A DNA stretch of 64,000 nt. Origin: Paenibacillus foliorum. GTDB lineage: Bacteria; Bacillota; Bacilli; Paenibacillales; NBRC-103111. The stretch covers positions 62,001-126,000 of the forward strand of contig NZ_WHOD01000119.1 in assembly GCF_013141765.1 (NCBI RefSeq), read 5' to 3'. Positions 8,003-16,754 of the stretch are shown here, one piece after another. The translations under genes were made by a program, and so were the position numbers. Every line of letters starts with the position of its first letter. The first letter of the stretch is position 1. A model generated the notes under the pieces. That model had not been told where the DNA came from. It searched no databases and saw nothing but the letters and a program-made list of their open reading frames with translations.

Positions 8003-9247
8003 TTATTTAAATTTGCTCAACTTATCGCCAAAGCGCTCGCCTAGTGTCAAGTTAAGTCCTTGATTTTGATATTCTTCAGCAATAACAGTTTCTTTAGGCG
8101 CTCTTGCTGGTCTATCAGATTTAGGAGCACGTTCCGGAGCTGCTGGAGCTTCTTCTGTTTCTTTGATGCTTAAGCTGATGCGTTTGTCTACAGCATTAAC
8201 ATCAAGGATTTTCGCCTGAACCTCTTGACCTTCCTTCAATACTTCCGAAGGAGTTGCAATATGTCGGTGTGCAATCTGAGAAATGTGAACTAGACCTTCA
8301 ACACCTGGAGCCACTTCGACGAAAGCACCGAATTGCGCAAGACGTTTTACAGTACCGGTTACAATATCACCAACATTGAAGCTGCTAGTTACTTGCTGCC
8401 ACGGACCTGGTTGTGTTGCTTTAATACTCAAGCTAATACGCTCATTAGCAGGATCCAGCTTCAAGATTTGAACTTTCACTTGATCGCCTTCTTTTACAAC
8501 TTCAGCAGGGGTTTCAACATGATGCCACGCCATTTCGGAGATATGCACTAAGCCATCTACTCCGCCGATATCAACGAAAGCGCCAAATTGCGTCAAACGT
8601 TGAACTGTACCATCTAATTTTTGACCAACGGAAAGATTCGCAAAGACCTCTTTCTTTTTCGCTTCGAACTCTTCATCCAATATGTCCTTTTGGGACAAGA
8701 TTACTTTGTTCTTTTCACGATCCATCTCTTTTACACGCAATCTAAGTGTACGTCCTTTGTAATCACTGAAATCTTCAACAAAAGAACGCTCAACCATCGA
8801 TGCAGGCACGAATCCTCTCAGGCCAACGTCAACTACAAGACCGCCTTTGACAACCTCAGCTACAACAGCCTCAAGGATCGTCTTGTTTTCCATTTCGCTT
8901 GTCAGTTGCTCCCATGCTTTTTCACTGTCAACTACACGCTTGGAAAGCTCCAGCTTCTCCTTGCTGTCATTGATGGATAGTACCTTTAATTCTACTTCCT
9001 GACCAACCTGAACACTTTCACCTGCGCTACCTACTGTTACGGATGAAAGCTCGCGAACTGGTATTACTCCATCATACTTATAACCGATGTCAACGAATGC
9101 TTGATCGTCGTCGACTTTAATAATCGTACCTTTAACTGTATCACCCTTCTTCAGAATCGCTACATTAGCCATAGATTCCTCTTGGGATACCTCTTGTTGT
9201 ACTTCTTCTGCTTGAACGTTTTGTTCTACTTTTGTTTCCTCTGACAT
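8003..9247 (-). CDS. ypfD: S1-domain RNA-binding protein (RpsA homologue, YpfD type)
   Basis: A 414-residue protein with four S1 repeats at about residues 33-101, 119-185, 202-270 and 287-356. Each ends in a KLELSKR-, KVILSQK- or RISLSIK-type strand. The acidic N-terminus and a Pro/Ala/Lys-rich tail are disordered. It is shorter than the six-repeat E. coli S1, as usual for Firmicutes, where it is not strictly ribosomal. AAGGAGG precedes the ATG. It lies downstream of cmk and plsC, a conserved cmk-rpsA linkage. Confidence 0.95.
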   Translation of the reverse strand: MSEETKVEQNVQAEEVQQEVSQEESMANVAILKKGDTVKGTIIKVDDDQAFVDIGYKYDGVIPVRELSSVTVGSAGESVQVGQEVELKVLSINDSKEKLELSKRVVDSEKAWEQLTSEMENKTILEAVVAEVVKGGLVVDVGLRGFVPASMVERSFVEDFSDYKGRTLRLRVKEMDREKNKVILSQKDILDEEFEAKKKEVFANLSVGQKLDGTVQRLTQFGAFVDIGGVDGLVHISEMAWHHVETPAEVVKEGDQVKVQILKLDPANERISLSIKATQPGPWQQVTSSFNVGDIVTGTVKRLAQFGAFVEVAPGVEGLVHISQIAHRHIATPSEVLKEGQEVQAKILDVNAVDKRISLSIKETEEAPAAPERAPKSDRPARAPKETVIAEEYQNQGLNLTLGERFGDKLSKFK

Positions 9248-9376
9248 GGTTCAATTCCCTCCTTGATTAGCAACCTCAACCAATAATTTATTAGTTACAA
9301 TTGCTGCTGTCTTATATAATTTACCGACGCAAAAAAAATACGCGGTTAATTGTTTTTCTAAGTATTCCACATTCTA

Positions 9377-9961
9377 TCATTTCGATTCGTATTGCTTTAC
9401 CATAGTACGGATAACCGACAAAATTTTGTCAGTAGCTTGCTCGAGTCCTTCTGACCCTTGATCGGCAAATTCACTTATATCAACGGGTTTGCCATATACC
9501 AACGTCAATTGTCTAAATGGCTTGTATCCACCAACGATAGCCGCAGGAACAACTGTTGCGCCTGATTTCAAGGCTAAGCTCGCAGCACCCTTCTTGCCCA
9601 TCCCCCCTGCATTACTTCTAGAGCCCTCAGGAAAAATGCCAAGAATTTTATTCTCGCTCAGCAGCTGCAGCGACAAGCGAATCGATTCTTTGCTTACTCC
9701 GCCCCGTTTAACTGGAAATGCACTTATTCTTGGAAGAACCCAGCCAAGTACAGGAACATCGAATAGCTCAGCTTTCGCCATATAATGTACACGTCTTCCT
9801 ACTAACGGACTCCCTAACAGCGGAGGATCCATATTACTTGTATGATTAGCACATAAAATGACGGGTTGGCCGTGCGGAACATTCTCCAAACCAACAACTT
9901 TCAGACGAAAAACAAACCGAAATATAAAATGAAAAAGGGCGCGAAGCGTTGAATAAAGCAT
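9377..9961 (-). CDS. plsC: 1-acyl-sn-glycerol-3-phosphate acyltransferase
   Basis: A 194-residue membrane-associated enzyme converting lysophosphatidate to phosphatidate. Motif I is NHTSNMDP (His and Asp of the H-x4-D charge relay), motif III is FPEGSRS, and a VPAAIVG block corresponds to motif IV. The start is ATG at 9961 with GGAGG eight bases upstream. This site overlaps the end of cmk, whose stop lies one base before the ATG, so translation is coupled. A longer frame reading to 10012 lies inside cmk. Confidence 0.93.
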   Translation of the reverse strand: MLYSTLRALFHFIFRFVFRLKVVGLENVPHGQPVILCANHTSNMDPPLLGSPLVGRRVHYMAKAELFDVPVLGWVLPRISAFPVKRGGVSKESIRLSLQLLSENKILGIFPEGSRSNAGGMGKKGAASLALKSGATVVPAAIVGGYKPFRQLTLVYGKPVDISEFADQGSEGLEQATDKILSVIRTMVKQYESK

Positions 9962-9962
9962 A

Positions 9963-10643
9963 CTATTTACCTCCGCCGACTTCAGTCCTGCAAAGCTCCA
10001 ATATACGTTCAACCACTTGAGGTATGGGCATGCCGGTAGTATCTAGCAGAACAGCATCCGGTGCTTGAATCAGAGGTGCAATTTCCCTTGACTCGTCCAT
10101 CCTATCCCTTGCCGCTATTTCGGCTTCAAGCTGCTCCAAGGTAACATCTGTACGGTCATCTTGAATTTCTTTGTACCTTCGTTCAGCTCTTACCCTCACA
10201 CTAGCCGTTAGAAACACCTTCAACTCTGCGTTAGGAAGTACATGGCTGCCAATATCTCTGCCATCCATAACTACTCCTTTATCAACGGCCAATTGCTTTT
10301 GTTTGACAGTTAAGTTTCGACGAACTTCAGCAATGGCAGCAATTTGTGACACATTATTCGTCACTTCAGCTGAACGGATATCCACTGTCACATCTCGTCC
10401 ATTCACAAACACCTGTTGACCATTCTCACCAGGGGCAAGACGAATCTCCATCTGTTCTGTAGCAGCAATAATCTCAGCTGGATGATCCAGACTCAAACCA
10501 CTTTGTAGTGCATTCCACGTGACTGCTCTGTACATGGCCCCGGTATCTACGTAAACAAATCCTAATGTGTTGGCAACAAGCCGGGCAATAGTGCTCTTCC
10601 CTGCTCCCGCCGGACCGTCTATAGCAATGTTGAACTTATCCAA
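9963..10643 (-). CDS. cmk: Cytidylate kinase
   Basis: A 226-residue enzyme phosphorylating CMP and dCMP. The P-loop GPAGAGKST is at residues 10-18, followed by YVDTGAMYRAVTW, VVMDGRDIGSHVLP and the RAERRYKE lid region. The start is TTG at 10643 with GGGAGG eight bases upstream; no ATG fits. It heads the cmk-plsC group, with the S1-like gene further downstream. Confidence 0.96.
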   Translation of the reverse strand: MDKFNIAIDGPAGAGKSTIARLVANTLGFVYVDTGAMYRAVTWNALQSGLSLDHPAEIIAATEQMEIRLAPGENGQQVFVNGRDVTVDIRSAEVTNNVSQIAAIAEVRRNLTVKQKQLAVDKGVVMDGRDIGSHVLPNAELKVFLTASVRVRAERRYKEIQDDRTDVTLEQLEAEIAARDRMDESREIAPLIQAPDAVLLDTTGMPIPQVVERILELCRTEVGGGK

Positions 10644-10786
10644 AACACGGGCCTCCCAGCAATAAAAAGAAAATACGATAAAGCTTTAATTAACAGGCCC
10701 TGCCTGTGATCGAAGAAAATTATACCATAGGTGAAAGAGGGATTGCAAAGACGCCTCCCTCTTAATCATTGTTGTGACAGTTTCCT

Positions 10787-11041
10787 TCATTCCGAACGAA
10801 TGAAAGATACCCCCTCCAATTGTTCCACTCTCACTAAAAAATAACGGATACTTGGATACTGCAGTAACAGCTGAAAAATCAACAATAACGTCAATAATCC
10901 GAGTATTATTCGTATAAGCCATCTCTCCACTAAAGAAGAAAACTGCAAAAAAAGTTCTTCATAACTACTAGTTTGTTTGGAGTCATTATTATGAACCACA
11001 GTCACCGCTCCATAAAATACTTTTGGAGGTAGTTTGTCCAT
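10787..11041 (-). CDS. YpfB-like small membrane protein (DUF5359 type)
   Basis: An 84-residue protein with one strong membrane segment (about residues 41-62, RIILGLLTLLLIFQLLLQYP) and a C-terminal YFLVRVEQLEGVSF. That tail and the position between the PilZ gene and cmk match B. subtilis YpfB. Function is unknown. No good ribosome-binding site precedes the ATG at 11041, so the real start may be further in. An alternative frame at 10686-10922 overlaps and lacks support. Confidence 0.55.
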   Translation of the reverse strand: MDKLPPKVFYGAVTVVHNNDSKQTSSYEELFLQFSSLVERWLIRIILGLLTLLLIFQLLLQYPSIRYFLVRVEQLEGVSFIRSE

Positions 11042-11059
11042 ATAACGGTAAATTATGCA

Positions 11060-11713
11060 TTAACGTTTACGGAAATCCAGCTGTCGTTCAAAGCAATAAC
11101 GGATAATTTTCTGCCGGTCTCTGTCGGATATTTCAGCAAACCTCATCATGACCTGCTGTTTTCCGCTCTCCAATTGCTTAACGCGAACCAATTCTCCATT
11201 AAAAGGGATATGCTCGATCTGCCCGTTCCTGTAATTGGCCAATAACCAGCAGCTTACAATTTGTTGATTATCCAGTGGTATGTATCCGTCACAAATAAAA
11301 GATATGCCACCTCCGCCAACATCATCCGTTACGGCTATAAATTGCAGCTGCTCCGAAAATTTCACAGCCATTTCCAACTCTGCAGGCACTCTTAGAAAGC
11401 TACGACGTTGAACCTTAGTAATGGCATCAGGTTCCGGCTTCTTAATATGAACCATGCGGATGACATCATCTGAAAAACCTAATACCGAGGATGTAAAATA
11501 GTTCTTAACACCGCCGTCGGTTATAAAATAGGCCGACATCTCATCTCCTACATACAACCTCTTTAAACGGCCTGTTTTTTCGTTAATCGGAACTTCCATG
11601 CTGATATAGCTTGAACTAATATCAGAAATTCTCGACTTTAACTCTTGCTTTGCTTCTTCCTCATCAATCGAGTTTATTTGTATATGTAAAATTTGATTTA
11701 CTTTTGGAAGCAA
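11060..11713 (-). CDS. ypfA: PilZ-domain protein (YcgR/YpfA type)
   Basis: A 217-residue protein with an N-terminal YcgR-like beta domain (about 1-100) and a C-terminal PilZ domain opening with QRRSFLR, the R-x3-R of cyclic-di-GMP binding. In Bacillus, YpfA (DgrA) restrains motility when bound to c-di-GMP. The second PilZ motif, usually (D/N)xSxxG, reads DVGGGG here, so the serine is replaced by glycine and ligand affinity may be changed. TTG at 11713 has GGAGG eight bases upstream; the GTG at 11722 overlaps that site. Confidence 0.85.
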   Translation of the reverse strand: MLPKVNQILHIQINSIDEEEAKQELKSRISDISSSYISMEVPINEKTGRLKRLYVGDEMSAYFITDGGVKNYFTSSVLGFSDDVIRMVHIKKPEPDAITKVQRRSFLRVPAELEMAVKFSEQLQFIAVTDDVGGGGISFICDGYIPLDNQQIVSCWLLANYRNGQIEHIPFNGELVRVKQLESGKQQVMMRFAEISDRDRQKIIRYCFERQLDFRKR

Positions 11714-11800
11714 TGTTTGCACCTCCCATCGATGTTATAACCAGTACCATAGTACTAGACTCTACCATTTATTATAGCATGACGAGAACAGATGGGAAGC

Positions 11801-11831
11801 AAAAAAAAGGAGACTTTGTAAAAGTCTCCTT
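11801..11831 (-). terminator. Terminator after ypeB
   Basis: AAGGAGACTT and AAGTCTCCTT form a clean ten-pair stem with a short loop, followed on the minus strand by eight T residues. It starts ten bases after the ypeB stop and separates ypeB from the PilZ gene. Confidence 0.9.
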
Positions 11832-11840
11832 AAAATTTAC

Positions 11841-13199
11841 TCATGTTTTGCTTACATTTTCATCATTTTGTCGAAGCCTCTCTATTTTCTCCTCAACGCC
11901 GGTTTCCGCATTAATATAGATCCGGTATACACCACCGTTAATCTTACCCATAAATTGATAACACAACACTTCCTCTTGTGTATCATTGCGTATTAGCGCC
12001 AACGCCTCATGCTCCGTTTTAAAGTTCGGATTCAGCACTTTTCGAGCTTCCTCGATTGTTAGTTTGGCAGCCTTCAATTGGCGTTCCTTATGATCAAATA
12101 CATAATCTGTTGCTTGAAGTCCAGTCACCTCACCATTGTCAAGCGCTACCTTAACCGCTAACTTATCCAGATAGTTGATGATCTCGTTATCTCGGCTTGC
12201 AAACGTAATATTACCTATATTGTTATACTCATCATAGCTTACTGCTGTCATATTAGCGTAGCCATGTGAATCCAGAAATTCAGCTGCAGTATCTCTGGCA
12301 CTGCGAATATCCAGCTTCTTCTCCTTTACATCCCTTGTAAATGAAAACCACAACAATTGACCGCCTTTAGTGCTGTAATCCATGTGAATCCCATCCAATG
12401 AATTCTCCTTAGGTGCAGAAACACTAAAGGAATGGTATTCAGTTCCGGGACCATTTTCAACCACTTGAAAAGAACTAGTATCTTGCACTCCAAGAAATTG
12501 AGCTGCTTTTTGCTTAATTTCTTCAGCAGTCACATTATTGCCTGATAACATATTCATGTCATGCTTTTGATAAACATTTAACATGGTGGGACTCCACTTC
12601 ACGTCCGAATAATCAGCAACTTTCTTGTCAACCGTTTGAAAGCCGTCAATGATTACATTATCCAGTGGCTCTTTCTGCGTAGCCAATGCCGTCTCAACAT
12701 CCATCCAACGTAAGTTATTATCCAGCACCTTGGTCTGCATGCTCCGAAGATCGGTTGAAATTTCAGAAGCATGTGTATACAGCGCGTTCAATGTCTTCAT
12801 TTCTTCTTCAGTCAACGGCTGCTTAGTTAAATCGCGAACTGCGGCTCTGTAAGAGAAATTAGCCATATTGGCCAAAAACTCCTCCGTCTTATTAAAAGGC
12901 AGTAGTGTCAAAGGCAGTTGATTAATTTCGCTTTGCGCTTGGCTGGTGATCCTCCAGACGTTGATTAAACCTTTTTTATACGAATCCTGGGACAATGTGT
13001 TGACTGCTAACGTGTTCCCTAATTCATTATGAAGACTTTCTACATGGAACGATAAATCATGAAAAGCCCTTTGGTACTGATTTTCGGCTTTGATCAAAAT
13101 AGCATTTTTTTCTTGATGCTCTAAATATCCCCACAAACCGGCTCCAATCAAGGCTATAAACAAGATGGGGAACATGACATAACTTAATCTTCTATACAT
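11841..13199 (-). CDS. ypeB: Germination protein YpeB
   Basis: About 452 residues. An N-terminal membrane anchor (MFPILFIALIGAGLWGY) is followed by the WRITSQAQ... and LPFNKTEEFL regions conserved in YpeB, and by three PepSY-like repeats in the C-terminal half. In Bacillus, YpeB is required to place and stabilise the cortex-lytic enzyme SleB in dormant spores. The ATG at 13199 has AAGGGAG 11 bases upstream and matches the family start; 13220 is an alternative. It is normally the second gene of sleB-ypeB, but no sleB is next to it here. Confidence 0.93.
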   Translation of the reverse strand: MYRRLSYVMFPILFIALIGAGLWGYLEHQEKNAILIKAENQYQRAFHDLSFHVESLHNELGNTLAVNTLSQDSYKKGLINVWRITSQAQSEINQLPLTLLPFNKTEEFLANMANFSYRAAVRDLTKQPLTEEEMKTLNALYTHASEISTDLRSMQTKVLDNNLRWMDVETALATQKEPLDNVIIDGFQTVDKKVADYSDVKWSPTMLNVYQKHDMNMLSGNNVTAEEIKQKAAQFLGVQDTSSFQVVENGPGTEYHSFSVSAPKENSLDGIHMDYSTKGGQLLWFSFTRDVKEKKLDIRSARDTAAEFLDSHGYANMTAVSYDEYNNIGNITFASRDNEIINYLDKLAVKVALDNGEVTGLQATDYVFDHKERQLKAAKLTIEEARKVLNPNFKTEHEALALIRNDTQEEVLCYQFMGKINGGVYRIYINAETGVEEKIERLRQNDENVSKT

Positions 13200-13290
13200 A
13201 TTCGTGAAATCTCCCTTCATCAGCCAAACTTGGGCTTAGTTTTCGCTGAAGGAAGAAGTCTTATGCACATAATCGTTCAAAAAACGGTCA

Positions 13291-13317
13291 AAACAAAAAG
13301 AAGCCCGCAAGGCTTCT
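13291..13317 (-). terminator. Terminator after the four-cysteine peptide gene
   Basis: AGAAGCC and GGCTTCT form a seven-pair stem with a five-base loop, followed on the minus strand by TTTTTG. It overlaps the stop codon region of the preceding gene and implies that ypeB has its own promoter. Confidence 0.75.
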
Positions 13318-13478
13318 CACACACCATTCGTATCAATATCAAAATCAGAATCATTACTGCATATACATTGCTTGAACCCTGTATCAATTTTCCCTTTTTC
13401 TCTTCTCCCTTTAAGTACAAAGCGTTCGCCGCATTGTTTACAGCGAATGGTCACTTTGACACGATCGTTTACCGTCAT
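13317..13478 (-). CDS. Four-cysteine small protein (zinc-ribbon-like)
   Basis: A 53-residue protein from an ATG at 13478 with GGAGGG five bases upstream. It carries a C-x2-C pair (RCKQCG) and a later C-x-C (QCICS), spaced by a basic loop (KGRREKGK), which suggests a metal-binding ribbon. No family is recognised. It occupies the gap between prsW and ypeB where sleB stands in Bacillus and is followed by its own terminator. Nucleic-acid or protein binding would fit, but neither is shown. Confidence 0.6.
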   Translation of the reverse strand: MTVNDRVKVTIRCKQCGERFVLKGRREKGKIDTGFKQCICSNDSDFDIDTNGV

Positions 13479-13525
13479 GCATTCCCTCCGGTTTGTAATA
13501 TTACTATGCAGTATGGACAAACCGG

Positions 13526-14218
13526 TTATATTTTAACCTGATCCTCTGCTTGCATAACTCGGAGCGGTGATTTGGAGTTGGCTCGATTGACCTTCCATAT
13601 GCTGCGCGCCCACAAGAATACCATCAATGGAATCATAAACCACACCCAGTTCGATTTGGTAGTCAGCAAAATATAGTCGTATAAACCATGCCAAAAAATA
13701 GGGAATAAAATAGAAAATGCCAAGTACCTAGTTTTGCGATCAGGTGTAAACTTCGATTTTCCTAAGTAATAACCCATCATGACCCCAAACATCGCATGAC
13801 CGGAAACAGGAAGCAGCGCTCTAGACAATAGTGAGGTTATAGTCGCCGAGTTAAGGAAGGCATAAAACACATTTTCCAATGTGGCAAAACCAAGGGATAC
13901 GGCTACTGCATACACAATACCATCATACGGTTCATCAAATGAAGCATGCTGATATATTACAATGTAAACGATAAACCATTTTAAAAATTCCTCTAAGCCC
14001 GAAGAGATGATAAATGAAAATATGAGCGGATCATCACCTAGGCCATGAGCAAATGCCCGCTGCAGCACCATAACCGGAAAAACCAGGAGCACACCGAACA
14101 AAAATAATTTCATAACCAGATGAATAGGCTCAGTATCGTACCGGTCCTTCAAATAAAAATAAGCCAGCAGAGCGACACCCGGCGCAATGGCCGCCGTCAA
14201 GACTGACAAGACGCTCAA
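13526..14218 (-). CDS. prsW: PrsW-type membrane protease
   Basis: A 230-residue protein with about seven or eight hydrophobic segments. The glutamate motif SSGLEEFLKW and the ATLENVFYAF and SGHAMFGVMMGYY blocks are the conserved active-site regions of PrsW glutamic proteases, which in B. subtilis make the first cut in anti-sigma-W RsiW. Location between gudB and ypeB matches B. subtilis prsW (ypdC). The substrate here is not visible in the window. Confidence 0.92.
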   Translation of the reverse strand: MSVLSVLTAAIAPGVALLAYFYLKDRYDTEPIHLVMKLFLFGVLLVFPVMVLQRAFAHGLGDDPLIFSFIISSGLEEFLKWFIVYIVIYQHASFDEPYDGIVYAVAVSLGFATLENVFYAFLNSATITSLLSRALLPVSGHAMFGVMMGYYLGKSKFTPDRKTRYLAFSILFPIFWHGLYDYILLTTKSNWVWFMIPLMVFLWARSIWKVNRANSKSPLRVMQAEDQVKI

Positions 14219-14256
14219 CGTGTCCCCTCCGTTCCTGGGTTTTAATGGGATAAATC

Positions 14257-14425
14257 ATTTTCTGACAAAAGTACATAATTCCGGATCAGCAGTAACTGCC
14301 TCCGACCACTGTTGATAATCGATTATTCGGTTAGAATTTTACAAGGTAGATAATCCATTATCAAAGGCAGCACGTAAACTCTCCGGCAGTTACTCTGACC
14401 TCCATTATTTCCTTCGTCAGAAAAT
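14257..14425. repeat. 169-bp imperfect palindrome between gudB and prsW
   Basis: The two halves are imperfect reverse complements. ATTTTCTGAC (14257-14266) pairs with 14416-14425, AGTAACTGCC (14291-14300) with 14385-14394, and TTGATAATCGATTAT (14312-14326) with 14350-14364 at 14 of 15 positions, leaving a central loop of about 23 bases. It fills most of the intergenic space, has no T-run and no reading frame, so it is not a simple terminator. It could be a miniature repeat element or a large folded RNA. Confidence 0.75.
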
Positions 14426-14465
14426 AAGAAATCCAATAAAACCTGCCATTACTATAAATAAAAAA

Positions 14466-15710
14466 TCAAACCCAGCCGCGGTAACGGGAGGCTTCAGCCA
14501 TCTTACGTACACCGACCATGTACGCGGCCAGACGCATATTAATTTTTCTCGTGATATGAACATTATAGACATTCTCAAAGCCTTTTTCCATCATTTCTTG
14601 TAATCTGGCATGCACTTCAGCTTCTGTCCAGTAATACCCTTGGTTATTCTGTACCCATTCGAAATAAGAAACGACCACACCACCAGCGCTTGCAAGTACA
14701 TCAGGTACTATTAAAATTCCCCGGTCAGTCAAAATTTCGGTAGCCTCCAATGTAGTAGGACCGTTGGCAGCTTCAACTATTATAGAGGCTTGAATACGTT
14801 CAGCGTTCTCCAAGGTTATCTGATTCTCAATTGCTGCCGGAACAAGAATATCACATTCCAGCTCTAACAATTCTTTGTTTGTAATGGTGTCTTTAAAAAG
14901 CTTAGTTACCGTCCCGAAGGAATCTCTTCGATCCAATAAATATTCAATATCAAGACCATCCTTATTATAAAGTGCTCCATATGCATCTGATATACCAATT
15001 ACCTTGGCACCCATCTCATGCATGAACTTGGCCAAATAGCTGCCCGCATTTCCAAAGCCCTGAATAACAACGCGTGCATTATGAAGAGGGATTCCCTTCT
15101 TCTTTAATGCCTGGTCGATCATGATGGTAACGCCTTTGGCTGTCGCCGTTTCGCGTCCATGAGAGCCGCCAAGCACCAATGGCTTGCCTGTAATAAAATT
15201 GGGAGCGTCGAACTCTCTAATTCGGCTATATTCATCCATCATCCAGGCCATGATTTGGGAGTTGGTCATTACATCAGGCGCTGGAATATCCTTGGTAGGC
15301 CCAACAATTTGACTAATGGCTCTTACGTATCCGCGGCTCAATCGCTCAAGTTCTCGGAAAGACATCTTCCGCGGGTCGCATATGATTCCGCCTTTTCCCC
15401 CACCATAGGGCAAATCAACAATGCCACATTTTAAACTCATCCAAATGGACAGAGCTTTAACTTCGTCCTCCGTCACTTCCGGATGAAAACGAACGCCCCC
15501 CTTGGTTGGTCCAACAGCATCGTTATGCTGCGCTCGATAGCCCGTAAATATCTGGATAGAATCATCGTCCATTCGAATAGGGATTCGTACTGTCATAATC
15601 CTCATAGGCTCTTTCAGCAGCTCTACCATCGCGGAAGAATAACCAAGCTTGGTTAGAGCCTCTTCGATGATCAGCTGTGTGGCTTGAAGCACGTTTAAGT
15701 TTTCAGTCAT
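14466..15710 (-). CDS. gudB: NAD-specific glutamate dehydrogenase
   Basis: A 414-residue catabolic enzyme deaminating glutamate to 2-oxoglutarate. Visible are the substrate and catalytic block GGVRFHP...LPYGGGKGGI, PAPDVMTNSQIMAW, the Rossmann motif GFGNAGSYLA and the C-terminal EWVQNNQGYYW. ATG at 15710 has AAAGGA eight bases upstream; the ATG at 15719 is too close to that site. It is followed downstream by prsW, as gudB (ypcA) is in B. subtilis. The 9-bp duplication that silences gudB in laboratory B. subtilis strains is not evident. Confidence 0.95.
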   Translation of the reverse strand: MTENLNVLQATQLIIEEALTKLGYSSAMVELLKEPMRIMTVRIPIRMDDDSIQIFTGYRAQHNDAVGPTKGGVRFHPEVTEDEVKALSIWMSLKCGIVDLPYGGGKGGIICDPRKMSFRELERLSRGYVRAISQIVGPTKDIPAPDVMTNSQIMAWMMDEYSRIREFDAPNFITGKPLVLGGSHGRETATAKGVTIMIDQALKKKGIPLHNARVVIQGFGNAGSYLAKFMHEMGAKVIGISDAYGALYNKDGLDIEYLLDRRDSFGTVTKLFKDTITNKELLELECDILVPAAIENQITLENAERIQASIIVEAANGPTTLEATEILTDRGILIVPDVLASAGGVVVSYFEWVQNNQGYYWTEAEVHARLQEMMEKGFENVYNVHITRKINMRLAAYMVGVRKMAEASRYRGWV

Positions 15711-15854
15711 CAGAACCATCCTTTGCTACTGCATTGTTTGTATTCTTACACTTTCACGCCGCCCTGATTCATCATTCCCTATACAAATAAAAACGTGCTG
15801 TATTTTCAGCCGTTCTATACGAACTAAAAAACGTTGTAGAGCCCTGCCCAACCG

Positions 15855-15898
15855 CAAAAAAGCACCCCACAAAAACAATACTGTTTTTGAGAATGCTT
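15855..15898 (-). terminator. Terminator after the MecA-family gene
   Basis: CTCAAAAACA pairs with TGTTTTTG plus flanking AGCA/TGCT, with a tetraloop, and ends in six T residues on the minus strand. It separates the adaptor gene from gudB. Confidence 0.8.
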
Positions 15899-15905
15899 TG
15901 GGCAA

Positions 15906-16508
15906 TTATTTGAAGTGCGTACAGAGTACATTAACAGCATCAGCAGCAATAACTGTTTTACCGTATTCCTCAAGAACTGCCCGAGTTACGGAAGCTGCAT
16001 CTCCATACTCCGATAGAACTGCTATGACTGCTTGATAACCGCTCTCTTCCATATCAACGGCATCGAGCTGCAAAAACCATTTGTTCTTATAGGAGAATAA
16101 GATACCACCATCGGTTACCATCGGCTGTAACACTTTGGCCATACGTACGAGGTCTTCAAAATCATGAAACACATAAGAGATTTGATCGGACTGCTCCAAT
16201 GTGACCTCTAATTCATACATCTCTTCGACTTCCTCATCATAAGAATCGCTTGAATGATGGAAGTCCATCTTGCTGCGTGTGACGATAACAACCATTCCTT
16301 GAGCGGGTAGCGCTAAAACTTCGACAGCCAAAGGTCCCGAAGGATCGAATCCTAATTCGGTGTAAGCTTGATCCATCATATCACTGAAAAGCTCGTGAAC
16401 CTTAGGGATCTCCCTCCACATATCATCCTTTTGAATGCCTCGCTCCGTCAAGTCGTCGAATGTGAGAAAAATCCGTATCTTGTCCTGACTTAAACGCTCC
16501 ATTTTCAT
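15906..16508 (-). CDS. ypbH: MecA-family adaptor protein (YpbH/MecB type)
   Basis: A 200-residue protein starting MKMERLSQDKIRIFLTFDDL, the MecA N-terminal domain, and ending with the C-terminal adaptor domain that docks on ClpC. The acidic linker (SYDEEVEEMYELE) is typical. MecA paralogues feed substrates to ClpCP; in B. subtilis ypbH lies directly upstream of gudB, as here, which favours YpbH over MecA. The start is ATG at 16508 with GGGAGG nearby. Confidence 0.85.
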   Translation of the reverse strand: MKMERLSQDKIRIFLTFDDLTERGIQKDDMWREIPKVHELFSDMMDQAYTELGFDPSGPLAVEVLALPAQGMVVIVTRSKMDFHHSSDSYDEEVEEMYELEVTLEQSDQISYVFHDFEDLVRMAKVLQPMVTDGGILFSYKNKWFLQLDAVDMEESGYQAVIAVLSEYGDAASVTRAVLEEYGKTVIAADAVNVLCTHFK

Positions 16509-16640
16509 ACAGGATTCCTCCCTTGCCGCCACTTATAATAACAGCTTATGAAGTAAGGTTAAAAAGGTGAGTAAGCTTCACAGCTTGTATTCAATTATAT
16601 GAGTATTATATCACAACATAACAAAAAATGTCTTGTGCTC

Positions 16641-16682
16641 ACAAAAAAAGAAAAGGACATAAGCGAAAAATCCGCTTATGCC
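16641..16682 (-). terminator. Terminator after the serine-rich membrane-anchored gene
   Basis: GGCATAAGCG and CGCTTATGTCC form a ten-pair stem, loop of about seven bases, then a T-rich tract on the minus strand. Confidence 0.75.
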
Positions 16683-16754
16683 CAGCTTTTTATGGGTAAA
16701 TTAGATTGGCTAACATAAATGACCGTTCCTTAAAAAGAAGTTCTATACGAAGCT

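Noticed and set aside
10686-10922. 78-codon minus-strand frame
   Set aside because: Overlaps the YpfB-like gene in another frame and has no ribosome site or recognisable product.
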